A stretch of 64,000 nt of DNA from Cerrena zonata (lineage: Eukaryota; Basidiomycota; Agaricomycetes; Polyporales; Cerrenaceae). Position numbers and translations under genes: made by a program. The DNA is taken from positions 372,001-436,000 of the forward strand of contig JASBNA010000020.1 in assembly GCA_038087015.1 (NCBI GenBank), in the 5' to 3' direction. The first letter of the stretch is position 1; every line of letters begins with the position of its first letter. Positions 1 through 11,416 of this stretch are shown piece by piece. The notes under the pieces were generated by a model. It was not told where the DNA came from and did not search any database. It saw only the letters and a program-made list of their open reading frames with translations.

Positions 1-877
1 TAAGATAAAGACCAGAGTACGGTACAGTAAGCGCTCTATAACTTTAATTAAGCGCGGAACCAAATCCATATTTCCCGGATCTCTTTCCGTTTACCACTAC
101 GGAGTGCTGTACTGCCTCTGCAGTAAGAACACACCGGTATTAGGTAGACCTGACCGGTATTCCGAAGTTGTTGTCAAGCAAGTCAGAGTAGTTGTTAGGT
201 TTGAAACGGTACGGAACCACATCATGAGGATCGTGCTACCCTTCTGGTCATTCTATGATGCAAACCATCCACACAGATGGATGTCAGACGTCGCTGTCGG
301 AGCCAAACAGATACGCTTCACTCATATGTATCTTTCTGGGCGTCGCGTCTTCGTTTTGACTGACTGCGATGTTTGGAGGCTGTACTGGATCCGGTTATAG
401 CTCGCGATAATCTTGCCCCACCACCCCGCGTGCCTTCATACGGAAGCATTGCACAATCTTCAGCACATTAGAGAGCTGTATTAGGCCTCAAAACTGCCAC
501 ACCATTCTGCCGCGCTGGCTGGTGGAGATAACCTTCTGCTGAGCTTCACTGGTCTTCCTCGAGGCATCATTTACGACTGTATAGTGCTTTGACTCAATCT
601 TCTGCCCCACATATAGGCCTTCTCGCGTTTGCTGACTCCCTCGAGGCAGTTCTAGCACTAATCTGCAGCTTATTGCCGAGTAACTGGTAAGTTGCTGCTG
701 GGAAGCGACGAGTTGTGAAGTGCTCACGCAGTTGCCTAGAAGAGAATAAAGGCAGAATCACGCCCACGGTGCGCTCTAGCCCCGTGTGTCACTGATTTTT
801 CACGATCTTACCTCTTGATTTTAACCTAGTTACCGACGCTACTCTCGCGACCTTGGTATACTTCTCCGACATTTACC
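1..877. other. Intergenic, no gene recognised
   Basis: Only short unconvincing open frames occur here and none shows a family motif or a plausible spliced extension. The last 100 bases are probably promoter and leader of the HMG-box gene that starts at 878. Confidence 0.4.
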
Positions 878-2820
878 ATGGCTGCACCTTACGATCATGA
901 TGCGCTCCTGCCCGACATTGACGATGATGGTACGTGTACCGACGTTTCCTTTTTAGGTATCAACACATGTTGTACTCATCGCGACTACCATGCATTGCAG
1001 ATGGAATGCCGCCTCTCGTCGACAACCCAAACCCGCCCATGACTTTTACTTTTGCTACAGACATGACTCCGATCACGTACGGAGCTGCTCCAGCTGGGTT
1101 TGAGACCAACCTTCCCGACCCGCCTCGAAGCATGTTCATTTATTCTCCTCCAACTTCACCTATTCTCGGGCCTATGAAAACCTCGCATGCTAAGAAGAGA
1201 GACCCATCGTACATCCCAAGACCTCCCAATGCGTTCATTCTCTTCCGGTCTCACTTCATTCGTGCTCAGCATATTCCAGGAAAAACTGAGGGAAATCACA
1301 GTGCTCTTTCAAAGATCATTGGTACGTTACAATACTTTCTAAATATATCATAGCCTAAACTTATTTCTTCTGACTCCAGGAAAATACTGGAAGACTCTCC
1401 CTCGCGAGGAACGAGAAGTATGGGAAGCGAAGGCCATCGTTGCACAAGCCGAACATAGGAAGAGGTATCCTGACTGGCGGTTCAGACCAAGTGCCAATGC
1501 TCTCGCGAAAGTCAAAGATGGACCTCGGAAGAGAAATAGGAAAGGAAGAGGAGAGCCAGAGAAAGGGGAAAGAAGTCGAGAGAAACGTTGCGACAAGATC
1601 GCTGACCTTTTGGTAGCGGGAACGACGGGGAACGCATTACAGGCTGCGATAGAAGCGTATGATTGCGAAGCTGGTACCAAGCGTGTCAAGGAAGAGGGTG
1701 GAGGTGTTGTGGTTATGCAAGTCCAGGAGCAAATCTCCCCTCTGAATGTAGACGTTCCCCGACCTCAACTCCATCCTATCAAGGCGAGCATGCCGACGAG
1801 TGACCAGAACAATCACCGTTCTCTTACTCCAGAAGCGTATCACGAGGGTCGCTTCAAGACGCCGCTCACATCGATGTTCAAGCGGTCCTCCTCAGCCCCT
1901 GCCTCACACAATCGCAACGAGGTATCGTCCGCGCAGACGGAGACCCCGCCTTGCGTAGTCAACGTGCCTTCACCTCCTGTCGACATTACACTTTCTCCAG
2001 CGCCATGCCAGACACCCAATACAGAATTTTCGACCCAAGCACGTGTCGTCGGTGACATCACAACTTTTACTGCAGCTTCCACGAGGGAAAAGATCAAAGA
2101 CGTAAATCGCTTAGTTTCTATACCATCGTCGGTACCAGGAACCACAACCAGAGTTGCCGATTCTACATATATTGGTGGCGGTGAAGCATCCCCCTCGGGC
2201 TCACAGGTGAGTCAAGTGTCTTGTATCTGACAAATCCAAGTTCAATGTTCTCATGCTGGTGTTCTTTACGTTCTTCTCGGTCTTAGGTGTACGATCCTGC
2301 TTCGGTTGACATAACCTCTAACGCTTCATGTTACAGCCCAATACCAACTACACCCGTCTTCGAACAGGATTTGGATGAGGTCTCAACACCTGCCCAATCT
2401 CCTCCCGCTTTTGAATTCATCTTCGGCGAGATAGACAATTCCCCTTACAGTTTATCCTCACCCCTTCTCGTAGGAGAATTGGGCTCGAATTTTACCCACG
2501 CTCAATCTTCCTACTCATCTTTGAAGGGATGGGCCGGGGATAGCGTTTCCAAACGCGCCTGTGCCAACTCGTGGATGACTACTCTTCCCCTTTCGCCAGA
2601 GCCGCTTATATACGATGCAGATCGTATCATGAAGGATGCTTTTGCAGCTGCAACGGTGCCTTACGAAGAGTGGTCATCTGGAATCGGATCACCTACAGAC
2701 CAATTGTCTTTTCAATTCCCCGATCGTAGTCGTGGTGATCTCGAAAGCCTGCAATATTACGCTCAGGGATGGCAGGAGATTGCAGCTGGTCACTACGACA
2801 ACCGATGTCAATTGTTCTAA
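878..2820 (+). CDS. HMG-box transcription factor (MATA_HMG type)
   Basis: Predicted nuclear DNA-binding regulator of 577 aa in four exons (878-929, 1001-1321, 1380-2206, 2287-2820). All junctions are GT-AG and keep frame. The HMG box lies at about residues 84-158: it opens with YIPRPPNAFILFRSHF, continues through SALSKIIGKYW, and ends near RYPDWRFRP. The RPPNAF start is typical of the fungal mating-type/sex-regulator class of HMG boxes. A basic stretch (KRNRKGRGE) follows, then a long Ser/Pro/Thr-rich tail that looks disordered. An intron interrupts the box directly after KIIG, exactly as in the second HMG gene of this window (14534-16267), so the two are probably paralogues. The target genes cannot be read from sequence, and nothing here proves a mating-type locus. 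The start was chosen because exon 1 splices in frame; a small upstream exon is possible. Confidence 0.85.
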
Positions 2821-5800
2821 ACCAAGACATTGCCCCACTTGCATGCAAAGTTTATTTTCCTCTTCCCTTTCGGACTTGAAGAAGACTAAACGATGTCGTA
2901 AAAATTCTCTCGGTTCACAGCCTTCTTATTGTCTCTCCTCTCCTCTCTCTCCTCAAGATTCAATGTCTCTGCTCCTCAAGTCGTCGATAGAAGATTCAAC
3001 TCTTCTGATACACGTTCCTCGACGCCGCCCCTATGCCTGTCTTCTCCTCTGTTCCGCCTTCAGACCCGTTCTTATTTAATTAACGCTTGTTGCCGGACTT
3101 CCATGCAATCTCACCCGTTGGGGATCGCATTTCAGAATGCCGGCCAATGTCCTTTCTATTTCCGAATGGTATTGAACTGTTATGGGTTATTTTCTCCGCG
3201 GTTGGCTCGGATGTACATTAGTGTTGTACACTGCTGTACACTAGTAAACCGTTTCTTGGTATGTCTCACTTTTGTTCCCTTGTTATGCATTCTAACTTCT
3301 CACGTTTAGTATGCCATGTACCATATGCCATTATATCCGCTTATGTCAATAAATGTACCATGACCCGTACATGATCTGCCGTTTCATCCTGAGAGTTCAC
3401 CGAGTTTATCTGACGCTCCGGCGCTGTGATCAGATTCTGGCCCGTCTTAACAACAGCTGACAACCTTCACCAGACGCGCTTCACCACTAACTGATTCTTC
3501 AGGCTTCTGGCTAGGTTATGGTTCAGAATGACCGCCACCATATGCTCACATCAGATGGTATGATGTACCGCAGTCTATTACAATACCAGGTCAGGCACTA
3601 GGTCTCCAACCAGCCCAAGTCCGTTCTTCTCACAACATCAGGGTAATTCTCGTGGAAGTGCCGGTCAGTGCGATGACATATGTGCTTCATTTCTTCCTCT
3701 AGAAATCGGGAACCCTGGATTTATAAAACGCCACGAATGGATCATCTGCAAGGGCCTAAAGACCACTGGGTCGGGGACTTCTGCTCATTGGCGCGTCTCG
3801 AATGCTCTTCTGCACCCCGCCGATGTTCTAGAATTTCTAAAAGAGGGAATCTGCGGTGGGTTGCCACACTCTGTCATAAGCTCTCGACTTATCAGCAGGC
3901 ACCGTCTGTTTCAAGGCACTCCTTGGCGGGTCCGACATTTGGTTCCATGAGAGGCCGGTTGTATTTTTTGAAAGTGCTAGGGCCATTTCATGTTCATCCT
4001 TGGATTTTATTGACACGGATGAGCAACCTTGAGATTTTGTTTTAATCTCCTTCTAACAATATCTCAAACACTATTTTTCTAGAAGGATACTTTACTTCGC
4101 GTCTTGGGACAAATTCTCACAGCACGGATTCACTTCGGTTGAAAGCGGGCTAGCAATTGCTTCCGAGTCTTATACTCTTTCGTACCCCAATATCTATGAA
4201 AGAAGGTATATTTGGTCTTTCAGGTCGTAGAAAGCCGATTGGTAGGTTCTGATTCAATTCGTCACATGTATTCGAGGCCAGTGGAGATTGGATGTTGATG
4301 TTACCCCCAAACTTTAGCACTCTAGACAACTTCTATTGAATCAGCATGCGAACAAGCCAGGTCTAGGCTGTTATTCGTCAGAAGCTTGTGAAAACGAGGG
4401 TCAGAGAACTTCATAAAGTGACGATTTTTTCATTGGGCGATGCCTCATTGGTGATATGTTTTCTGCTCAATGTTTGTGCCTACTAAATGATTCTCGCTTG
4501 GGAAACTGCACACTTTATCAGGACTGTAGTCTCACAGAAGACTCGGCCCTACCTTGTTACTCATCGATGAGGTGAGTAATACATTGATATGGTGCTATTC
4601 TATCATTTCTTTTGATGTGAGCCGAAACGACCTCATTCTGTTCGGATTCGTAAAGAAAGTTGTATGTAGGTCAGAAGTCGATTCTAGACTCTTGCGCTTT
4701 CAAGATACTAGATAATCACATTCTGTCTCCGAGGGTGCTCGGGTGTAAAGGTACAAGCTTCTCTATTCAATGTGAGTTCATCTCTGTATCTGATGCGCCG
4801 TTATCGGCCTTCTTCCTGCGTTCTTGTACCATAACGTTCAGCATCACCAGCCAACACTGTACCTCTGGCTCCTCAATGATGTCAGTATCGCAGGCTGTAG
4901 AAGGGACGACCGTCGGTCCAAAACAGGTGTGAACGGGTTAAACCCATACGAGTGCTGGAAAGAACTCTTGGGATAGAATTCGGTCTGGTCTGGGTATCCC
5001 ATATCTCCACACAATACGATCGTTCGGGCTTGAGTGTCATGCGCTCAACGAAGGGTTGGACCGAGGTGTCTGAGGGAAATCCGAGCCTACGCAGGAACCG
5101 TGTCGGGGAGTGGGAAATTTCGTCTGAGACGATGAACAACTTCCATTCATCGATCTCTCGACGAGGTGAAGATATTCGAGGGACATGACAGTAAAGGCTC
5201 TATTGAACTTCTCTGCCACAAAATTCTATCTCATATTCTAGGATTTCTTCACGAGAGGCCTGGGGATTAGATGGGATGAAGAAGGGGTTTAACTCTGATA
5301 TGCATTGCGTATAACACGGCATAGGTTCTTGTGATGTGACTAAACAACTAGTCAATAGCTAGCCTTTTGACGGGCGTGCACTCTATCCTTGAGTCAAGTC
5401 AGGTATTCATGTTTGTATATGATATAAAACTCATGCGCAATGTTTAGCTCTCATCAGACACTATAAATGGTTTTGTTCTCTTCGTCGATAGTACCACTTG
5501 CGGATACGAGTTGAGTTGCTCATCGAGACAGACGGGACCATGACCCAGCCTGGATGGGTACGTGAGTAGGGTCTACTCCAATCTATACTGATATTACTCC
5601 ACCAGAGGAAACACGTCAATATTTGCATCGACTATGATCGAAAGTTGGAGCACATGTAGTTCAAAAGTACTTAGCATGACGCAATATCCTACGCCTTAAC
5701 AAAAGGGATGCGTATAAGACTCCCATGTTGTTCAACTCGAACTTTTAGCAAACTATATCACTCGTCTTCGACCTACACCATCGCCGCTCCCTGCTCGTCT

Positions 5801-5842
5801 TATCAGCAACGATTGAGATCTCTGAATTACACTACGTTGAAG
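2821..5842. other. 3 kb without a recognisable gene
   Basis: Open frames such as 3680-4045 are short, have no family motif and do not extend by splicing into anything I recognise. The first 300 bases are C/T-rich and probably the 3' untranslated region of the HMG gene. I see no terminal repeats, transposase remnant or tandem array. Confidence 0.35.
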
Positions 5843-6857
5843 ATGGCCGACCAAAAACCACACGAAGGGAGTACATTGAAGCAGCAGATTCCCAAGCAAG
5901 AGCAGAACCTTCCGGGCTTGCAAAAAGGGATGGAGCCTAAACCATTCGATACGAGACTGAAGACCACCACCGAGCCTAAGGAGTATGTAGGTGCCGAGAG
6001 GCTAAGTGGAAAGAAGGCATTCATCACCGGAGGAGAGCACGTCATTCCCTTTTCCTTCAAGTGTCGAGCATGATACTAAAGAAATAATGACTGGTTCCGG
6101 TATTGGGCGTGCCGTAGCGATTCTCTTTGCAAGGGAGGGTGCTGATGTAACTATCGTACATCTTCCCCAAGAGCAGAGGGACGCCGAAGACACTGTAGCT
6201 GCAGTCCAACGCGAAGGCCGAGAATGCCTCTCAATCGCATTTGATCTCGAGGACTTCAAAAACGCCTACAAGGTCATACAGAGACATGTCAACAGGTTCG
6301 GCAAGCTCGACGTCCTTGTCAATAATGCATCGAAGCAAACCATGGAAAAAGACTTTGCCAATATCAATCTAGATGTAGTCGAAAGTAGCTTCCGAAGCAA
6401 CATTCTGCAGATGTTTGCCATTACGAAATTCGCTTTACCGTATATGGAAAAGGGAGCAAGTATCATCAATATGACGAGTGTTACGACGTTCAAGGGAAGC
6501 CCTGCAATGGTCGACTACACCAGTACAAAAGGTGCGATCGTTGGCTTTACCAGAGCGCTAGCCAAGAACTTGATTTCGGAAGGAATAGTAAGTGCGGTCC
6601 TCATGTCGAAGTGAAAGTATGGCTAATTGGAGATTCTATAAATGCAGAGGGTTAACGCAGTTGCCCCTGGCCCTGTTCATACCCCGTTACAACCCGCTTC
6701 TCGGCCTGCAGAGCAGATGGAGGGATTCGGAGAACATTCACATCTAGGTCGACGGGGCCAACCTTCAGAGATTGCACCGTCGTACGTCTTCCTAGCTAGT
6801 GCGGAGGCGGAGTTGTATTACGGTCAGATCTTGCACCCATATCCGTTGGGGAATTAA
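5843..6857 (+). CDS. Short-chain dehydrogenase/reductase
   Basis: NAD(P)-dependent oxidoreductase of the classical SDR fold, 298 aa, substrate unknown. The N-terminal extension (GSTLKQQIPKQEQ...LPG) followed by an ITGGDSGIGRAVA nucleotide-binding motif resembles the bacterial YhdF/YhxC-like stress dehydrogenases. Other motifs seen are LDVLVNNAS and a catalytic S...Y..K (INMTSV, then VDYTSTKGA), and RVNAVAPGPVHTP follows. Exons are 5843-6036, 6095-6587 and 6648-6857. The second intron is GT-AG. The first keeps frame and restores the TGGDSGIG motif only if it runs GC...GG (6037-6094), a non-canonical acceptor (see findings). An in-frame ATG at 5708 would add about 45 residues rich in S, T, R and Y that could act as a mitochondrial presequence. 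The C-terminal LHPYPLGN is unlike the usual LHPNGG ending. Confidence 0.8.
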
Positions 6858-7380
6858 ATGTCCGTACCAACTCTGTATCGATGTGAACTTGACCATGGAA
6901 TATTTCACAGGGGATATCCCGGTATACCGATTTTCTAGCCAATGGTTTATGGATTCGTGTGACCGTGAAGGAGCGATATGTCGGAGTGCTCAGTGAAAAG
7001 GCGACTTTCACGAGGCAAGTCCAAGTAAAACAAATGGAGTTTGAGGTTTGCAATTAGATAGAAAATAAGGCTGATATACATTTGAACCTATTAGTGAGTG
7101 TAAGAAAGAAAGAAACACGCAAGGCTTGAGCTTGAAAGCTTGAGAGGGTTGCGGTGTAAGGTGCGGGCTTTGATAATCCCAGGCTCACTAGGCGAAACTT
7201 GACCCGTTGCTTACAAATCGACCTAATGTGGCAACCGCCTCTTACTTCCACGTCTACAATTCACAGAGACCGAGTCTTCATAAGCTTGCAGTCTCACCAA
7301 CTTTCCTTACGACTCCCATCTCCTCCTCCTCCGCGTCGACGACTTTCATTTTGACTTGAGACCCTTCTTGAGGAGAGAAG
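6858..7380. other. Intergenic between SDR and PDI genes
   Basis: No supported gene. The pyrimidine-rich stretch just before 7381 (around 7290-7380) looks like the promoter and leader of the PDI gene. Confidence 0.4.
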
Positions 7381-9079
7381 ATGAAATTCACTGCTACGCT
7401 GTTCGCAGCGGTCGTCTCGCTAACGGGTGCTTTGGCTTCAAACGTCATTGATTTGACCCCAGAGAACTTTGACACTATTATTGGTCAAGGAAAGCCTGCT
7501 CTCGTTGAGTTGTGAGTAATCCTCACTTGTATACCTACACAACCCTTTCGTGTATTGAATATTGGTGGAATAGCTTCGCACCATGGTGTGGTCACTGCAA
7601 GGTTAGTATCCCGGAGTGAATGTATTCATCACATACTAACAAACTAATGCCCTTCTTACGCACATAGAACCTTGCACCTGTCTACGAACAACTCGGTGAT
7701 GCATTCTCACACGCGAAAGACAAGGTCGTTATTGCAAAAGTTGATGCCGACGGTGTTGGCAAGCCGTTGGGACAGAAGTACGGTGTCACCGGATTCCCCA
7801 GTATGTATTCAGCATCAACAAAGATACGAGATTATCGTATTAATTCAATTAATTAAATTTCAGCTTTGAAGTGGTTCAACGCGGATGGTGGTGAACCCGA
7901 GAAATACGAAGGTGGACGTGAACTCAATGACCTCGCTGGATTGTAAGTGTGGTCTCTCCATTATTCCAAATAGTTTTTGATTTAACTTTAACGTGTTGTT
8001 TAGTGTGGCAACGAAGTCTGGTGTCAAGTCGAACATCAAGCCCCCACCGCCGCCTGCTTACACAATCCTCGACACTCACACCTTTGACGAAGTCGCCCTT
8101 GTACGTGTTTTGAGAATTAAATATAAGGGATAGACTAACATAAATGATTATTTAGAACAAGGACAAGAATGTCATCGTCGCCTTCACTGCTCCTTGGTGT
8201 GGTCACTGCAAGCGTCTGAAGCCCATCTACGAAGAAGGTAAAGTGGTCCTATTCGTTCTAAGTTGTAAGATGTATTTATAGAACTATCCTAGTTGCCAAG
8301 ACCTTCGCGCCTGAGTCTGACGTACGTGAACACTACGAATTTCTTTATGATATTTGTTTCAATATTCATATTTTTGCTATCATAGTGTGTCATCGCCAAC
8401 GTTGATGCTGATGCTCAACCAAACCGTCCTCTTGCCACCAAGTACGAGATCGGCTCTTTCCCCACTATCAAGTTCTTCCCTAAAGGCAACAAAGGTAATC
8501 CTGTTCTCTCATTCTCCAGTCCTCCAATTTCTAACAAAGACGTTTCTTGAACTTTCATAGAGGAGCCCCTTGATTACGATGGTGACCGTACCGAAGAAGC
8601 CTTCGTCGAGTATCTCAACGAGCAGTGTGGTACCCAACGTGCAGTCGGCGGTGGTCTCAATGCCCAAGCTGGCCGTCTTCCTGAATTCGATTCGCTCGCT
8701 AGCAAATTCTTCGACGCTACTGGTGATGCTAGGCAGACCATTTTGAAAGAGGCAGAGGGCTTGATCAAGACTGTTGGTCCTCTCGCGAAGCACTACGTCA
8801 AGGTCATGGAGAAGGTTGTTAATGGAAGCGAAGCGTACTTGGAGAAGGAGTCCAAGCGGTCAGTTCTACACTTTGGAACTTGCATTTACAGGCCCCTTAC
8901 TGTTTTCATGCCGATAATTCAGATTGGCAAGCATTCTCCAAAAGCGCACTCTTTCCGCACAAAAGCTCGACGAGATTAAAATCAAGGCGAACATCCTCAG
9001 TGCTTTCAAGCGTGCTGAAGAAGTCGTCGAGGAGATCAAGGAGAAGGTCGAAGAGACCGTTTCGCATGCTGAGCTCTAG
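7381..9079 (+). CDS. Protein disulfide isomerase, ERp38/PDIA6-like
   Basis: Oxidative folding enzyme of the ER lumen, 380 aa in ten exons (7381-7511, 7574-7601, 7668-7800, 7864-7942, 8004-8100, 8156-8237, 8293-8321, 8386-8494, 8561-8858, 8923-9079). A signal peptide of about 19 residues ([19 protein letters not shown]) comes first. Two thioredoxin domains follow, each with an active-site APWCGHCK and the usual cis-proline loops ([17 protein letters not shown]). The C-terminal 100 residues form an all-helical ERp29-like D domain. This a-a-D order matches fungal ERp38 and plant/amoeba PDI-D proteins. The first CGHC is carried on a 28-nt microexon. The protein ends in HAEL, a variant of the HDEL/KDEL retrieval signal. 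No frame breaks were found. Confidence 0.93.
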
Positions 9080-9292
9080 ACGTTGTCGCATTGAATTTGA
9101 CCTGTGATTAGTTTACACACTACTTATCCTGTCGTATTGATGTATGGAATTCTTATTTATTCGCTTTTCATTCTTTTGAACGTGAAGTGACACATGTTAA
9201 GGATGAATTAAGAGTCAACCGATAGCCTAAGACCAATGTTATGTTGTAATGATAACAGTGGATGTGAGGATGCTCATTGAGCTAATATCTAT

Positions 9293-9390
9293 GGGCGCAT
9301 GGTGTAGTTGGTTATCACATCCGCTTAGCATCGGTGAATACTGTATAATGCGTTTGCGGGGGGTGCTGGGTTCAATTCCCAGTGCGTCCA
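9293..9390 (+). tRNA. tRNA-Ala (AGC) with an intron
   Basis: A cloverleaf can be drawn. Acceptor GGGCGCA pairs with TGCGTCC with one G-T wobble, and the discriminator is A. The D arm is GTGTAGTTGGTTATCAC, the T arm is CTGGG-TTCAATT-CCCAG, and the anticodon loop reads TTAGCAT, giving anticodon AGC. A 24-nt intron at 9331-9354 sits between positions 37 and 38, the canonical site for nuclear tRNA introns. Confidence 0.92.
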
Positions 9391-9393
9391 ACC

Positions 9394-9398
9394 TTTTT
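9394..9398 (+). terminator. RNA polymerase III terminator of tRNA-Ala
   Basis: A run of five T follows the tRNA 3' end by three bases, the usual Pol III stop. Confidence 0.8.
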
Positions 9399-9738
9399 GC
9401 CTATGTCCGACTGTTTGACTTGCAGTATTCACAACGGCACAGTGGTCATTTTTGTTTTGGTGCGCCTCGATGACGTGTTGTTGGATGTTTTCGAGCGCTC
9501 TTTTTAACATCGTCTAATGAGATCTTCTTCAAAGGCAGACGATGATACCGAATTTAGAAGTCGCCTTTCCAGATTTGGTAGTGAGATCGCTCGTTTAGGT
9601 AACGTCTTAGCAGGAGAAACCTTAAGCGACATTGGAAGTTTGTATTTAGTACGAGAGTGTTATAACGTAGATAAACCAAAAGGCACAAATTGTACAAGCG
9701 TACTGCAGACATCCAAATCTAGCTATTATACAATAGGT

Positions 9739-10617
9739 TCAAGCATCGCCTTCACACATCTTTCCCAACGAGTCCATGAACTCCTCTTTCCAGTTCGACG
9801 TAATATTAATAGCTCGTTCGTCCCCCTTCATGTACGCCGCATACAGAAAATTAACCAAAGCCACATCCGGAAACCTCGGGCAACTGATCTTTAATGCGAT
9901 GCTAATGGTACCATGAGCACCTTTACGAATATTCTCGTCTTCCATTAGCGTCTTCTGGTCGACCAAGTCTTTGACATCTTTAGGAGACATTGCCGCCTCT
10001 TCGCAGAAATCCCGCACGTGCATTTTCTCGACCTTCAATACTCTGAATCGAGACCAATGTGGTGAAGACGCATCCACTTCGGGGAGCCGCTCTAAGGAGA
10101 TAACGAGGAAGTTGTCTATCCATGCTAGGTAGTTGCCTGCGAGATCGAAGGCATTGTAACCGGCTTGAAAGAGGAAGGGCATGGCACGTTTCTTCCAAGA
10201 ACCTACTTCGTTTAGCATATCTTGGGGACGTAGGGTTGCATCATTGGAATCCCCAGATGGCTCTTGGTGTCGAGCATTGAGCTTCTCTGCCTGCTCCTTG
10301 TGCTGTGCGCAGCGGGGTTTATGAACCTTCCAATGGCTTCGTTGGCACGCGCGACTCTGATTGGGGATCAATATTTTGAGTACTCTACGGTTGGTCAACT
10401 GGATACTTACACAGTATTTCGCAACATGACAACTAGCACATTCGCGAAGGGTTACATTACCTATCGAACGCGCCGAGCTGTCTGCCTTGCTTATGTGGCC
10501 TTGTGCAAGTCAGTGAAATGACGTTCAAATAGGAGAGTGTAACGGACAATTATGGCATTGCTCATGCTGTCTACGTAGGAGTCTTTGTGAGTCAAAATTA
10601 TTTGTAGAGGTCGACAT
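9739..10617 (-). CDS. MYND-type zinc-finger protein
   Basis: Predicted 252-aa protein in three exons (10544-10617, 10411-10477, 9739-10356 on the minus strand). Splicing assembles a complete MYND finger at about residues 21-63. Cysteines fall as CHNC, ECASC and KYCSRAC, followed by SHWKVHKPRC, matching C-x2-C-x11-C-x2-C-x4-YC-x3-C-x7-H-x3-C. Such fingers bind proline-rich partner peptides. The remaining 190 residues resemble no enzyme domain I can name and there is no SET domain. Single MYND-finger proteins of this kind are very numerous in agaric genomes. The first intron donor (GTTACA) is weak, but the restored finger supports it. The gene is tail-to-tail with tRNA-Ala and head-to-head with the Vps68-like gene at 10763. 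Confidence 0.78.
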
Positions 10618-10762
10618 GTTTTACATAGGTGATATCGATGATTAGAGTCAATGTATCAATACAAGCAGTTAGTGATGAGTCACACATGAAAGTCACGGTG
10701 ACACATGTTACACTCGGTGTGACTGCACCGCAGTCCGTGTTTCTGCTGCAACGTCCATCATC

Positions 10763-11416
10763 ATGTCTCTCCCTCGCTCAAATTACGACCCAAGGAGGGT
10801 ATGTTTGAACCCTTTTCCGAATGTTTCTCTAGGGAAATATAGACGGACGATTGGTATCTATCTTGCGGGTGGTCTTGTGAGAGCTCTCCAATCACTCCTT
10901 TCTGTCAAGTGTTAACGTTGTAACTAGTTTGCACTCGCCAATTGGACTTTCCTGGATGCTGCTATCCTATCAGCACACGCCCGTGCAACCTATGGTGACC
11001 CACCAGTCCATGTATCTTTTGCTGACTGGGTCCCGGGCATCTGTTCCCTCCTCGGAATGCTCGTAGTCAACCTCATTGACAAGGATCGTGTACGGGGAGA
11101 TGAAGGGTTCCAAGATCCGAAGGCTGTCTGGAGGGCACGGCTGTTCCTATTCATAGGGCTTTGCCTTGATGGCAGGTGGTCTTGCCGGCAGTGTCGTACG
11201 TCTCCTGTCTATCATGTATTTGTTTGCGAGAGGGTACTCATCGAACTATATCAGGCGCTTTTGGTGCTGAAATATGTCACACATGCATACGAAGAACAGT
11301 TCACCTACTACGGCTACGCATGCGTCTCTCAGAATACGGCCCTGATGCTCTCTGCGATCGTTCTTTGGATGTCACAGAGTGTAGGGAGCGAGTATGAGTA
11401 TAATCTCTCAATTTAA
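10763..11416 (+). CDS. Vps68/TMEM50 family membrane protein (one frame break)
   Basis: Small multi-spanning endosomal/vacuolar membrane protein; the yeast relative Vps68 acts in protein sorting. Exons are 10763-10876, 10928-11195 and 11255-11416. Family hallmarks include HVSFADWVPGICSLLGMLVVN, AVWRARLFLFIG, LKYVTHAYE, ALMLSAIVLW and the acidic tail SVGSEYEYNLSI. Frame is lost after LFLFIG: an extra base at 11156-11159 (ATAGGGC where ATAGGC is expected) must be ignored to read the conserved FALMAGGLAGSV helix and join the last exon. Without it the protein would be 180 aa, normal for the family. Read literally, the helix and C-terminus are lost. This is either a recent null allele or a homopolymer sequencing error. 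Confidence 0.8.

Noticed and set aside
3680..4045. 121-codon plus-strand open frame
   Set aside because: No motif, no signal peptide, no in-frame splice partners; likely chance.
10799..10832. Possible 34-nt intron at the start of the Vps68 gene
   Set aside because: Frame runs straight through from ATG 10763 to the first clear donor at 10877; splicing here would put the conserved part out of frame.
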